Source of the DNA: an uncultured Clostridia bacterium
GTDB taxonomy: Bacteria; Bacillota; Clostridia; TANB77; CAG-508
Direction: 5' to 3'
NCBI GenBank assembly: GCA_948468225.1
Contig: CAOKHH010000012.1
Span: 1-43,226, forward strand
Length of the DNA stretch: 43,226 nt
Shown here: positions 34,670-43,226 of the stretch, piece by piece
Layout: every line of letters starts with the position of its first letter
Numbering within the stretch: position 1 is the first letter of the stretch
The notes under the pieces: generated by a model
Told to the model about the DNA's origin: nothing
Databases searched by the model: none
The model's input: only the letters and a program-made list of their open reading frames with translations
Program-made: the position numbers and the translations under genes

Positions 34670-34710
34670 AATTATAGCTAGATGGAGATAATCTCTACCT
34701 AGCTATAATT
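34670..34710 (+). terminator. Terminator closing the DGR cluster
   Basis: A perfect 12-bp stem AATTATAGCTAG (34670-34681) with CTAGCTATAATT (34699-34710), and a further GGAGAT/ATCTCT pairing in the loop, follows the coiled-coil gene by 5 nt. Confidence 0.8.
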
Positions 34711-34737
34711 TACTATATAGAAAGGCATATTGCACAT

Positions 34738-34790
34738 TGTAGGGGCACCGTTTGTGGGAATACCCGCTAGGTTATGACACCACTGTGCCC
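34738..34790. repeat. 53-nt TGTAGGGG repeat, copy B
   Basis: It matches 20933-20985 at 50 of 53 positions. The outer GGGCAC/GTGCCC stem is kept. The three differences are in the central loop. Its first 25 nt recur inverted at 34851-34875. Confidence 0.85.
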
Positions 34791-34850
34791 TAGAAAGAGG
34801 TATTTAAATGTATGGTTCAAATAAAGAGTAAAATCTATTGGCAACGCAAT

Positions 34851-34875
34851 TATTCCCACAAACGGTGCCCCTACA
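34851..34875. repeat. Inverted partial copy of the TGTAGGGG repeat
   Basis: An exact reverse complement of 34738-34762 (25 nt). The two face each other across about 88 nt with no ORF of note, resembling a REP pair (REPIN) of the kind that is moved by a single-strand transposase elsewhere. Confidence 0.8.
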
Positions 34876-34945
34876 GTTTGATATAAATATATATTTAAAA
34901 GAAGACAATATTATAATAAACTAGAAAAACAACAAATTAAATCAT

Positions 34946-34975
34946 AGGTAGAGTATATCTCTACCTTATTTTAAA
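34946..34975 (+). terminator. Small hairpin before the ABC exporter
   Basis: AGGTAGAG (34946-34953) with CTCTACCT (34959-34966) and T-rich sequence after it. It repeats the GGTAGAG theme of the loop at 34670-34710. The rest of 34711-35055 holds only the repeats and AT-rich DNA. Confidence 0.55.
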
Positions 34976-35055
34976 TTTTCTTCAACAAATGCTTTATTTA
35001 TAAATATTTTAATGATAGAATATTGAAGTAAAATATCGAACAAAGGAATATAAAA

Positions 35056-36816
35056 ATGAAAAAGAGTTTTTTAAGTAGAACATTAAAAAATACAAGTATT
35101 TATATAATATCAATAGTAATATTAAGTATGGTATATTCTAAACTAATAGTTAAACTACCTATGTTTATACAATATGCACTAGATGGTGTTGTATTAGGAA
35201 ACGAAGGTGTTATTCCAGAATATATTAGACAATTATTTTATTCTGATAGTAAAATATCAAAAATTATAATATTAGTCATAGTATTACTATTTATAAATGT
35301 ACTGATATTTATTGCAGAATACATAAAAAGTAAAATAAATACAAAATTCAATTTAAAAGTAAATAGAAATGTAAAAGAAACCATATTAGAGCATATACCA
35401 AAAATAGAATACTTAGAATTTAGCAATATAGACAAAGCAAATGTAATACAAAGAGTAAATAATGATGCTACAACGTATGCTGATTTTTTTAAATCACAAA
35501 TAAACTTAATTTTAGATACATTATTTATAAGTACATTTGCAATAATTCAAAGTTTTGAACTTAATATTGTAATAGGACTATTTATAGTAATTATGTGTTT
35601 TCTAATAATTGCTTTATCAATATGGTATTTTAAAACAACGAAAAAATTAACTGAAGATATTGTTGAAATGAATAAAACTATAATAGAAAAAACTACAATA
35701 AATGTTGAAGATTCAAAAATGATGAAGGCCTTCAATAGAAGAAATAAAGAAGAAACAGATTTTATAAAATTGAATAGAGAATGTAAATTAAAAGAAGTAA
35801 AATTTTCAAAGATTAAAGCGTTTTACTTAATGACAGTACATTCTTTAAGAAATTTTAAAGAGCCATTTATATTGCTATATGGTGGGATTTTAGTAGTAAA
35901 TGGTAAACTAACACTAGCTATATTGTCAATTTTATTAAGCTATGCAACAAAAGTAATGAAAAGTATATACACTGCTTCTGAAAATTTGGCAGATACAAAT
36001 GAATTTATAGTAGCATATAAAAAATTATCTAGTTTAATGAATTGTAAAGAATATATAGAAACAAAACCAGATGTGGTTTTAAATGGAGATATAATATTTA
36101 AAAATGTAAATATTAAAGTTAGAGAGAATATAATACTCGAGAATATTAATTTTGAAATAAAGGTTGGAGAAAATGTTGCAATAATAGGAGATAATGGATC
36201 AGGAAAAACAGTAATTGCAAAAACTTTAATTGGCTTTTATGAATATACAGGAGATATTTATATAGGTGAGCACAATATAAAAGATGTAAGCAAAAAAAGT
36301 ATAAGAGATTATATAGGAGTTGTTTTACAAGATACATACTTATTTACTGATACCATTAAAAATAATATAAACATTACTGAAAAAAATGTAACTAACGAAG
36401 AAATAATAAATACTTGTAAACTAGCTGACATATATAATGATATAAAAGCTTTTGATGAGAATATAAACTATGTAGTTGGAAAAGGTGGAAATAATGTTTC
36501 AGGTGGACAAAAGCAAAGAATTGCGATTGCAAGAACGTTATTGCTTGATAATAAATTTATAATATTTGATGATTCTTTATCTAAATTAGATACTAAAACT
36601 AAAATTAACATTTTAAATAATATTATAGAAATGAAAAGAGGAACTATAATAATTACTCATGATACCGAAATTGTTAAAAGATGCGATAAAGTTCTATTTA
36701 TAAATAATAAAACAATAAAGGTTGATACTTATGAGAACTTAATTAGAGAAGATGAACAGTATAGACAAATAATAGAAATTAGTAAAAATAAAATATTAGA
36801 AGATGAGGAATTTTAG
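35056..36816 (+). CDS. ABC exporter half-transporter A (degenerate ATPase site)
   Basis: This 586-residue protein has an N-terminal six-helix ABC exporter domain (to about residue 330) and a C-terminal ATPase. Walker A is IIGDNGSGKTV, the signature is VSGGQKQRIAIAR and Walker B is FIIFDDSLSK, with Asp where the catalytic Glu normally stands. The H-loop is IITHD. The neighbouring protein has the normal Glu, so the two probably form a heterodimer with one weak and one active site. Substrate unknown. ATG 35056 follows AAAGGAAT. Confidence 0.9.
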   Translation: MKKSFLSRTLKNTSIYIISIVILSMVYSKLIVKLPMFIQYALDGVVLGNEGVIPEYIRQLFYSDSKISKIIILVIVLLFINVLIFIAEYIKSKINTKFNLKVNRNVKETILEHIPKIEYLEFSNIDKANVIQRVNNDATTYADFFKSQINLILDTLFISTFAIIQSFELNIVIGLFIVIMCFLIIALSIWYFKTTKKLTEDIVEMNKTIIEKTTINVEDSKMMKAFNRRNKEETDFIKLNRECKLKEVKFSKIKAFYLMTVHSLRNFKEPFILLYGGILVVNGKLTLAILSILLSYATKVMKSIYTASENLADTNEFIVAYKKLSSLMNCKEYIETKPDVVLNGDIIFKNVNIKVRENIILENINFEIKVGENVAIIGDNGSGKTVIAKTLIGFYEYTGDIYIGEHNIKDVSKKSIRDYIGVVLQDTYLFTDTIKNNINITEKNVTNEEIINTCKLADIYNDIKAFDENINYVVGKGGNNVSGGQKQRIAIARTLLLDNKFIIFDDSLSKLDTKTKINILNNIIEMKRGTIIITHDTEIVKRCDKVLFINNKTIKVDTYENLIREDEQYRQIIEISKNKILEDEEF

Positions 36817-36818
36817 TA

Positions 36819-38507
36819 ATGTTAAAAGAATTGATAAAAAATTATAAAAAGAATATGATAAAAGTTTCAATAGGTAGAATTCTTGTAAGTACAATGGTAG
36901 TTGTATTTATAGCCTTTATGATAGTAATGGTAGAATATGCTATTCCAAGTAAAAACATAAAGCTAATAGTAGATTTAGGAATTGTCTATTTTGCTGTTAA
37001 TATTTTAAGAATGGCAGTAACATACTTTGAACATATTGGGCATGAAGCATTTCAAAAAGAAGTAGAGGCAGACTACAGAGAGAAAGTATTTCTGAAATTA
37101 GTAAAATTAAAAGAAAAAGAAATAGATAAAGTAAGAGTAGGAGAAATATTGGAAAATATAATAAATGACACCAAAGAAATTTCAAGATACTTTACAATGG
37201 GGATAACAAGACCATATTTGGGTGGAGTACTAAGGTTAGTTGGAACATTAGCAGTACTTATGTATCTGAATATTCCTATAGTTATAGTAACATTTTTCAT
37301 TTATATAATTGGCTTTTTTATAACCTTTTTCTTTAATAAAAAATCGATTAAGTTTACAAGAATAAAAAGAGAAATAAATGCTAAAATACTTAATTGGTCA
37401 AATGAACAGGTACAAGGCTATCAAACAATTAAATCTTTAGAAATACAAAACAAAAGATTATCAGAACTAAAGAATTTATTAGGTGAATACGAAAAAGCAG
37501 TAAATAGACTAGAAAAGAATATTAGAATATACACATGCATATACGACTTTTTAGTTGGGATGGTAGGGATAGTAACAATTTTAATAGGAGCAACAAGTGT
37601 TGAAAAAGGTATACTTTCTTATGGGGCAATAGTTATACTTGCAAGATACATAGATCAGCCAGAAGTATATGCAAAATGGGTTGTAGAAGGTTTTCAAAAG
37701 CGAAATGTTAGTGAAATATCTTATAACAAAGTACTTAGTATCTTAGAAAAAGAAGAAGAGAATATTGAAGATGGAATTAAATTAGGAAAAGTTGATAATA
37801 TAGAATTCGACAATGTAAATTTTTCATATAATGAAAACAAAAATGCTGTAAATAATGTTTCTTTTAAAGTTGGTAAAAATGAAAGTGTAGCCCTAATTGG
37901 AAGAACAGGAAGTGGAAAAACAACTTTAGTTAATCTTATTTGCAGATTTTATGATTTACAAAGTGGACAAATTAGAATTAACGGAAAAGATTATAGAGAG
38001 TACAGTATAAAAAGTTTAAGAAATGCAATTGGGTATATTATGCAAAAGGTTGTAATTTTTAATGGCACAATATTAGAAAATATAAATTTTTCAAACAAAG
38101 ATATTACAAAAGAAGAAATAATTAAAATATGCAAAAAACTAAATTTGCACGAGAAGATAATGTCGCTAAAAGATGGGTATGAAACAAAAATTTCTGCTGA
38201 TACAGATATTTTTTCATCAGGAGAAAAACAACTATTAAATTTTTCGAGAGTAATGGTGCAAGACCCACAAATAATAATTTTAGACGAGGTAACAGCATCA
38301 TTATCATATAAATCTGAAATGTTAGTAAGAAACGCAATAGAAGAGGTCACAAGAGGAAAAATAAGCTTTATTATAGCACATAGATTATCTACCATAGAAA
38401 AATGCGATAAAATATTACTTATGAAAGATGGCAGAATTATAGAAGAAGGAAATCACAATGAACTTATGGAAAAACAAGGAGAATATTATAGTTTAGTTAA
38501 TGCATAA
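36819..38507 (+). CDS. ABC exporter half-transporter B (active ATPase)
   Basis: This 562-residue exporter half starts 2 nt after its partner. A six-helix domain precedes the ATPase. Walker A is LIGRTGSGKTTL, the signature is FSSGEKQLLNFSR (a variant of LSGGQ with SSGEK) and Walker B is IIILDEVTA with the catalytic Glu. The H-loop is FIIAHRLST. The normal Walker B here, with a non-canonical signature, fits the known pattern of heterodimeric exporters in Bacillota. It may export a peptide or drug. Confidence 0.9.
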   Translation: MLKELIKNYKKNMIKVSIGRILVSTMVVVFIAFMIVMVEYAIPSKNIKLIVDLGIVYFAVNILRMAVTYFEHIGHEAFQKEVEADYREKVFLKLVKLKEKEIDKVRVGEILENIINDTKEISRYFTMGITRPYLGGVLRLVGTLAVLMYLNIPIVIVTFFIYIIGFFITFFFNKKSIKFTRIKREINAKILNWSNEQVQGYQTIKSLEIQNKRLSELKNLLGEYEKAVNRLEKNIRIYTCIYDFLVGMVGIVTILIGATSVEKGILSYGAIVILARYIDQPEVYAKWVVEGFQKRNVSEISYNKVLSILEKEEENIEDGIKLGKVDNIEFDNVNFSYNENKNAVNNVSFKVGKNESVALIGRTGSGKTTLVNLICRFYDLQSGQIRINGKDYREYSIKSLRNAIGYIMQKVVIFNGTILENINFSNKDITKEEIIKICKKLNLHEKIMSLKDGYETKISADTDIFSSGEKQLLNFSRVMVQDPQIIILDEVTASLSYKSEMLVRNAIEEVTRGKISFIIAHRLSTIEKCDKILLMKDGRIIEEGNHNELMEKQGEYYSLVNA

Positions 38508-38534
38508 TTAAATATAAAAATATGGAGAATAAAA

Positions 38535-39038
38535 ATGGTATTTAGTATTTTAGCTTTTGTAGCACTAATTTTAAGTATTTGTATAAAGGATAGAAAAAAG
38601 TCATTAGGAGTGCAATCTCTAAATTGTTTGTTTGAGGCAATTTATGCATTTATAATAAATGCATTTACTGGAGCTATCTTAAGTATAATCAATTTTATAA
38701 GAACTTTTATATTTCTTCAAAGTGAAAAGATTAGCAAAAGAATATATATGTTAATACTTATAATATTTGAAAGTATTATTGTTGTAAATTGCATATATAC
38801 TTGGAACGGGTTAATATCATTATTACCAACAATAGGATCAATAATTAGAACATATTGTTTATGGCAAAGTAATATGAAGTTGGTGAGAATATCAGGAATT
38901 ACAACAGGAATTTTTTATGGATTATATTATTCATATTATCAAAGTTGGTTTATTGTAATGGGAGATATACTGCTACTGATTGTAAGTGCGATAAATATAT
39001 ATAAATATGATGTAAAATCAGATAAAAAGGAGGTATGA
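38535..39038 (+). CDS. YgjV-like membrane protein
   Basis: This 167-residue protein has about five membrane segments and matches the YgjV (bacterial inner membrane) family in length and in motifs such as SLNCLFEAIYAF, IINFIRTFIFL and GITTGIFYGLYY. Function is not known. ATG 38535 follows TGGAGAA. The stop is 7 nt before the YjjX-like gene. Confidence 0.7.
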   Translation: MVFSILAFVALILSICIKDRKKSLGVQSLNCLFEAIYAFIINAFTGAILSIINFIRTFIFLQSEKISKRIYMLILIIFESIIVVNCIYTWNGLISLLPTIGSIIRTYCLWQSNMKLVRISGITTGIFYGLYYSYYQSWFIVMGDILLLIVSAINIYKYDVKSDKKEV

Positions 39039-39045
39039 ATGTAAT

Positions 39046-39576
39046 ATGAAAGTTTTAATAGCAACAAAAAATGCTGGAAAAATAGAGGGTGCAAAAAGAG
39101 CACTATCACATTATTTTAGCAACATAGAAATCGAAGGTATACCAGTAGAATCAGATGTAGGAGAACAACCAGTAAATAATGAAATATACGATGGAGCTAA
39201 AAATAGAGTAAGAAACTTAAAGAAGTATGCTAGTGATAATGATATTAAAGCAGATTTATATTTATCAATAGAAAGCGGAATAAACAATTCTCTTGGCAGA
39301 TGGATGATTACAAATATTGCAGTAATCGAAGACAACAACAATTTTGAAAGCTATGGCACAAGTCCGTCTTTTCCAGTACCAGATAAATTAGTAGACGATA
39401 TAATAAATACAGATTTAAGCAAAGTAATGGACAAAATATTTGAAGAAGATGAGGAAAGACACAACAAAGGAGGAGGAATACAATTATTAACTCATAATAA
39501 AATAACAAGAATAGACTTAACAGAAATGGCGTTTATTATGGCATTGACTAAATATATCAATGAGAATTGGAGGTAA
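39046..39576 (+). CDS. YjjX/DUF84 inosine/xanthosine triphosphatase
   Basis: This 176-residue member of the DUF84 (YjjX) branch of the ITPase superfamily hydrolyses ITP and XTP. IATKNAGKIEGAKRAL is the NxxK start, ESDVGEQPVNNEIYDGAKNR the core signature (PxSxxxxQP-like), and LYLSIESGI the acidic strand. It is the fourth ITPase-fold gene in the window. ATG 39046 is used; the AAGGAGGT lies 13 nt upstream, which is long. Confidence 0.87.
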   Translation: MKVLIATKNAGKIEGAKRALSHYFSNIEIEGIPVESDVGEQPVNNEIYDGAKNRVRNLKKYASDNDIKADLYLSIESGINNSLGRWMITNIAVIEDNNNFESYGTSPSFPVPDKLVDDIINTDLSKVMDKIFEEDEERHNKGGGIQLLTHNKITRIDLTEMAFIMALTKYINENWR

Positions 39577-39579
39577 CTA

Positions 39580-40437
39580 ATGGAGATATTTAATAATTGG
39601 CTGTTGTATGTAGTATTATACATAATTTTATCTACTATATTTACTCAATTCTATAGAATAACAACAAAAACAATGAAAAGCGCAGGGGCTTTAACTGTAT
39701 TGTTACAAATGATGGCTGGAATATTTGTATTATTTTTGTGTCCATTTTTTGAATTTAAATTACCAACAGATGCAAGAGTATATGGATTACTCGCAATATC
39801 AATTTGTTTTTATTGCGTATCAGATAGATTAAATACTACTGTTAGAAGTGGAATAGAAGCATCTACATTTAGTATGCTTAAACAATTATCTACAACATTT
39901 ATGATATTTGCAGGATTAATATTTTTTAAAGAAGAGTTCATATTAACTAAATTTATTGGAGCAATGCTAATTATATTTAGTAATGTCTTAATATTCTACA
40001 AAAAAGGGAAATTTGAATTTAATAGATATATATTATTAGGTATACTATCAAATATTTCATATACTGTTGCACTATTTTTAGATGTAAATATATCAGATAG
40101 TTTTAATTTGCCATTTTATGTAGCATTAACATTGATTTTACCATCTTTAATAATATTATTATTTGAAAGAATTAAACCAAAAGAAATAAAGAATGAATTA
40201 GTAAATGGAAATAAAAAAGCCATATTTACAATTGCATTAACTTGGGGCACAATGATTGTTATGCAGTTGAGGGCATATCAATTAGGAAATGTAACCGTAA
40301 TTGCGCCATTATGTGCATTAACAGTAATGTCAAATGTAATTGTAGGATATTTGTTCTTAAAAGAAAGAGATAATTTGCTAAAAAAAATAATAGCAGCAAT
40401 CTTAATTATAATAAGTATTATTTTAATAAAAATGTAG
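39580..40437 (+). CDS. EamA-type DMT transporter
   Basis: This 285-residue protein of about ten membrane helices in two repeats is typical of the drug/metabolite (EamA) superfamily. SMLKQLSTTFMIFAGLIFFKEEF in the first half and TVIAPLCALTVMSNVIVGYLFLKER in the second show the family signature ending in a KE(E/R) motif. Substrate unknown. It starts 3 nt after the YjjX-like gene. Confidence 0.87.
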   Translation: MEIFNNWLLYVVLYIILSTIFTQFYRITTKTMKSAGALTVLLQMMAGIFVLFLCPFFEFKLPTDARVYGLLAISICFYCVSDRLNTTVRSGIEASTFSMLKQLSTTFMIFAGLIFFKEEFILTKFIGAMLIIFSNVLIFYKKGKFEFNRYILLGILSNISYTVALFLDVNISDSFNLPFYVALTLILPSLIILLFERIKPKEIKNELVNGNKKAIFTIALTWGTMIVMQLRAYQLGNVTVIAPLCALTVMSNVIVGYLFLKERDNLLKKIIAAILIIISIILIKM

Positions 40438-40467
40438 TTTAACAATATGTTGAAATGGAGAAGTAAA

Positions 40468-41028
40468 ATGAATTTAAAAGAAAGTATAGAAAATTATAAA
40501 CCATATAATGAGCAAGAGGAAAAAGATAAAGAAATAATGTTAAAGTGTATAAATACGTTTGATGACGTATTAACTAGAGATAATGAACTTGTACATTTTA
40601 CTGCATCTACACTTGCTGTAAATAAGGATAAAACTAAGGCTTTGATGGTATATCATAATATTTATAATTCTTGGTCTTGGCCAGGTGGACATGCCGATGG
40701 AGAAACTGATTTGCTAGGTACAGCAATTAGAGAAATAAAAGAAGAAACGGGAGTTAAAAATGTTAAGCCTATTGTTGATGATATATTTTCATTAGAGGTA
40801 TTAACTGTAGATGGGCATATTAAGAGAGGCAAATATGTAGCTTCTCATATACATTTGAACTTGACTTATCTTTTAGTGATAGATGAAAATGAAATATTAA
40901 GAATGAAAGAAGACGAAAATAGTGGGGTTAAATGGGTAAATATAGAAGATATGAAAAAAGTTTCAACAGAAAAGTGGATTGCCGAAAACATATATACAAA
41001 ATTAGAGAAGAAATTGAAGGAATTATAA
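40468..41028 (+). CDS. Nudix hydrolase (second)
   Basis: This 186-residue protein has a Nudix box GGHADGETDLLGTAIREIKEETGV in the middle (GX5E, then REIKEETG). The N-terminus (YKPYNEQEEKDKEIMLKC) and the NSWSWPGGH motif match Nudix proteins common in clostridia that may act on ADP-ribose or diphosphate substrates. ATG 40468 lies behind GGAGAAG and was chosen over an upstream ATG at 40447. Confidence 0.85.
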   Translation: MNLKESIENYKPYNEQEEKDKEIMLKCINTFDDVLTRDNELVHFTASTLAVNKDKTKALMVYHNIYNSWSWPGGHADGETDLLGTAIREIKEETGVKNVKPIVDDIFSLEVLTVDGHIKRGKYVASHIHLNLTYLLVIDENEILRMKEDENSGVKWVNIEDMKKVSTEKWIAENIYTKLEKKLKEL

Positions 41029-41032
41029 ACAA

Positions 41033-41060
41033 TGTAGGGGTCGACGCTTCTGTCACCCCG
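41033..41060. repeat. TGTAGGGG palindromic repeat
   Basis: TGTAGGGGTCGACGCTTCTG followed by TCACCCCG. GGGGT pairs with ACCCC around GACGC. It lies 5 nt after the Nudix stop and shares the head of the family at 6950, 20933, 34738 and 42440. Confidence 0.6.
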
Positions 41061-41093
41061 TTCTCCAAAGGAATTCTTAAAATGAAATAAATA

Positions 41094-41122
41094 TTGCTAA
41101 AAGAAAAATAATGGTATATAAT
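41094..41122 (+). promoter_or_regulatory. Promoter for the MFS gene
   Basis: TTGCTA at 41094-41099, a 17-nt spacer and a perfect TATAAT at 41117-41122, 30 nt before the start codon. Confidence 0.6.
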
Positions 41123-41151
41123 GACAAAAAAACACACAAAAGAGGGAATTT

Positions 41152-42444
41152 ATGAAAGAAAAGCAACTTGCAAAAATGAGAAAAAACAATATGAAACTAT
41201 ATCCGATGTATAGAATAGTAGGAGCAGATTGGATATTTTTTTATGGTGTTAAAGTGTTATTTTTAACACAAGTAAAAAATATATCACCAGCTAATATTGT
41301 ACTGTCTGGTTCTGTTTATGCGTTTTGTTATATAATTTTTCAAGTTTTTAGTATGATTTTAGTAGAGAAAATAGGGAAGAAAAGAAGTATTGTACTAGGT
41401 CAAACCTTAAAGTTTATAGCAATGCTTATAATTCTTTATTGCCCTAATTTTTGGTGGTTATTATTATCTAGTGTTTTTAAATCTGCGGCCGACTGCCAGA
41501 AGGCAATTTCTGAATCAACCTTGTTAAATGCTTCAATACCTAGCACGAACAGAAAGGGAGATATATTTTCAAAAATTGATGGAAAGGGTTATTCAAAATA
41601 TTGCTTTTTTGGAGCAACATCTCTTTTAATATCAGGTTTTTTATATTCTATAAATCCTTATATACCAATTATATTATGTTTGATAGTAAACTTCCTTGCA
41701 ATAGCAATTTCAGCTAATTTTATTGATATTGAAAAGATGACTAATAATACCGAAAACAAAGGAGGCATAAAGGAAGAAGCGATTTATATTATAAGAGATT
41801 TAAAGGAAAGTTTTAAATTTATACTAACATCAAAACGATTAAAAGCCTTGTTCTTAATGCAAGGGCTAATATGGGGAATAATTGATGTATATGCAACATA
41901 TCAAGAAACTTTATTAAAAGAATTAAATATACCATCATATTATATTGGATTTATGTTAGCAGGATTTCAAATGCTAGTAGGAGTATTTTCGACAAAAGCT
42001 AATAAATTTAATAAAAAACACAAAAACCATACTTTAACATATATTGGTTTAATGCTTACTGTTGGAAGTATTATACTAGGAATTACAACAATTTTACATA
42101 TTCCATTTGAAATACAATTGATGATAATAACATTTGTATTTGTTTTAAGAGCATATGCAAAAGGTCTGTATCAAATACTTAAAAAAAGATATACGAATAA
42201 TTTTTCAGATAATAAAATACTACCTAAATTATATTCAGCAAATGGCATGACATCAAATTTAGGAAAAGGAATAATAGGTTTAATTGCATCTACTGTATTA
42301 AATATAACAATATTACCAAATGCACTACTTATTATGGGTATAATATGCCTTATAATGGTAGTTATAGTTGCAATTTATAGTAAATCTAGATTAGGTTTAA
42401 AACCAGAAGAATATTCAAAAAAAGATATATCATATATAATGTAG
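41152..42444 (+). CDS. MFS transporter
   Basis: This 430-residue protein has about twelve hydrophobic segments in two halves with a charged mid-loop (about residues 190-225). IGKKRSIVLGQTLKF is a variant of the MFS motif A loop between helices 2 and 3. Substrate unknown; a drug or metabolite efflux role is possible. It contains no CGG in frame, unlike the MFS gene at 27166. The final ATG TAG stop lies inside the next repeat. Confidence 0.85.
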   Translation: MKEKQLAKMRKNNMKLYPMYRIVGADWIFFYGVKVLFLTQVKNISPANIVLSGSVYAFCYIIFQVFSMILVEKIGKKRSIVLGQTLKFIAMLIILYCPNFWWLLLSSVFKSAADCQKAISESTLLNASIPSTNRKGDIFSKIDGKGYSKYCFFGATSLLISGFLYSINPYIPIILCLIVNFLAIAISANFIDIEKMTNNTENKGGIKEEAIYIIRDLKESFKFILTSKRLKALFLMQGLIWGIIDVYATYQETLLKELNIPSYYIGFMLAGFQMLVGVFSTKANKFNKKHKNHTLTYIGLMLTVGSIILGITTILHIPFEIQLMIITFVFVLRAYAKGLYQILKKRYTNNFSDNKILPKLYSANGMTSNLGKGIIGLIASTVLNITILPNALLIMGIICLIMVVIVAIYSKSRLGLKPEEYSKKDISYIM

Positions 42445-42467
42445 GGAACGACGCCCTCGTCGTTCCG
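42440..42467. repeat. TGTAGGG hairpin overlapping the MFS stop
   Basis: GGAACGACG (42445-42453), CCCT loop, CGTCGTTCC (42458-42466): a perfect 9-bp stem. The TGTAGGG head provides the TAG stop of the MFS gene, so the element may have replaced the original gene end. Confidence 0.7.
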
Positions 42468-42484
42468 TTTAGGAGATTGATAAT

Positions 42485-43072
42485 ATGCTTGAATTAGTAA
42501 ATGTCGACATAAAAGAATTTAAACAAACAATATATGAAGAATATAAAAAGTTATTTCCAGACAATGAAAGAAAATCATATAGGTTATTGAAACATACATA
42601 TAATAGGGGAATAACTCAAATTATTAAAATAGTTGATAATAATAAAATTATTGGTTTTATGCTAATAAATAAAATAGAAAACATACAATATTTATGTTTA
42701 GACTATTTTGCAATTTTACCACAATATCAAAATAAAGGTTATGGTACAAAAGATTTAAAACTATTAAAGGAACAATGTGGAGATTATAACGGAGTATATG
42801 TTGAAGTTGAAAGAGTTAGAAACGATAACACTGGGGAAGATAAAATAAAAATTAGAAGAGCAAAGTTTTATGAAAATAATGACTTTTATAAATTAAGTTT
42901 TGATTTGCTTTTATTCTCTGTTGAATATTCTTTATATATGCTTCAAACTTCAAATGTAAAAGAAGATGAAGAAAAAATTACAAACGATATATTTACAATT
43001 TATAATACAATTATTGGAGAGAAGAGAGTAAAGAAAAACTGCAGTATTTTTGGGGAAAAGTTTGAAAAATAA
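42485..43072 (+). CDS. GNAT family N-acetyltransferase
   Basis: This 195-residue GNAT protein has the acetyl-CoA loop LPQYQNKGYGTKDL (QxxGxG) near residue 80, after LDYFAILP, and RRAKFYENNDFYKL as the C-terminal motif. A longer tail (about residues 155-195) is not typical. Substrate unknown. ATG 42485 follows AGGAG. Its last 12 coding bases also form the left arm of the nested-hairpin element. Confidence 0.83.
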   Translation: MLELVNVDIKEFKQTIYEEYKKLFPDNERKSYRLLKHTYNRGITQIIKIVDNNKIIGFMLINKIENIQYLCLDYFAILPQYQNKGYGTKDLKLLKEQCGDYNGVYVEVERVRNDNTGEDKIKIRRAKFYENNDFYKLSFDLLLFSVEYSLYMLQTSNVKEDEEKITNDIFTIYNTIIGEKRVKKNCSIFGEKFEK

Positions 43073-43183
43073 TCAGCATATTACGTCGTTATTTTAAATC
43101 AAAAAATGCTCAATGTACTAAATGTACACCTCCGCTTTTTTGATTTAAAATGCCTAGTACTATACTAATTCTTTTTCAAACTT
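43058..43183. repeat. Nested-hairpin dispersed element, copy 2
   Basis: Outer arms AAGTTTGAAAAA (43058-43069) and its complement (43172-43183). Middle stem ATTTTAAATCAAAAAA (43091-43106) with a perfect complement (43136-43151). Inner TGTAC-TAAAT-GTACA. Unpaired blocks match copy 1 at 25064, but the stems do not. The last 43 nt of the window hold AAAGGAATAG and an ATG at 43216, perhaps the next gene. Confidence 0.8.
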
Positions 43184-43226
43184 GGTTTGTGCTTTAGAAA
43201 GGAATAGTTGGAATAAATGAAGGAAT

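Overview
The window is about 43 kb of strongly AT-rich bacterial DNA with tightly packed, almost entirely plus-strand genes. Spacings are short, many neighbours overlap by 4-14 nt, ribosome binding sites are AGGAGG-like, TTG and GTG starts are common, and UAA, UAG and UGA are all used as stops. Together with the gene families present (TmcAL/YlbM, DUF1893, DUF4358, PnuC, ECF S component, DHHW/MBOAT pair), this points to an uncultured low-GC Bacillota, most likely a clostridial gut lineage. No phage structural genes, rRNA, tRNA or CRISPR array were seen.

Layout. 1-454: the end of a DUF1016/YhcG nuclease and a broken small gene. 640-6948: Nudix, GNAT, 5'-deoxynucleotidase, P-loop kinase, RdgB, DNA polymerase I and a lytic transglycosylase. 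6996-12140: galE facing a minus-strand tmcAL, then rnhA, two unknown genes and endonuclease Q. 12219-23597: a long run of small metabolic genes (SDR, three ITPase-like or MazG nucleotide-cleaning enzymes, MBL, HAD, PnuC, flavodoxin, CYTH, kinase, cupin, hydrolase, DUF362, ECF S component, DUF1893, phospholipase C-like, YjbR, DUF4358). 23688-29370: an MBOAT/DHHW O-acylation pair, a TIM-barrel isomerase, an MFS transporter and an APH-type kinase. 29407-34665: a diversity-generating retroelement (DGR). 35056-43072: a two-gene ABC exporter, YgjV, a YjjX-like NTPase, EamA, Nudix, MFS and GNAT.

Two things stand out. First, in about 38 kb of coding sequence I find exactly eight in-frame CGG codons, and every one lies where the reading frame must move by +1 to keep the protein intact (kinase, polA, galE, MFS, APH kinase twice, DGR target twice). 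At each, skipping the C gives a GGA or GGU glycine codon followed by family-consistent protein. CGG is never needed as a sense codon, while CGU, CGC and CGA are used normally. This looks like genome-wide +1 frameshifting at an unassigned CGG codon. Second, the DGR is complete (Avd-like protein, template repeat, reverse transcriptase with the DGR-type SQ motif, target gene). Its 109-nt template and variable repeats differ at 11 positions, 10 of them template adenines. Both repeats also carry an in-frame UAG whose only A is mutable, so the roughly 940-residue target is read through only if that A is changed or the amber is suppressed. The same target gene holds two of the CGG sites.

Dispersed repeats are also present: a TGTAGGG-headed palindrome family, and a roughly 127-nt nested-hairpin element whose stems differ between its two copies but stay complementary.
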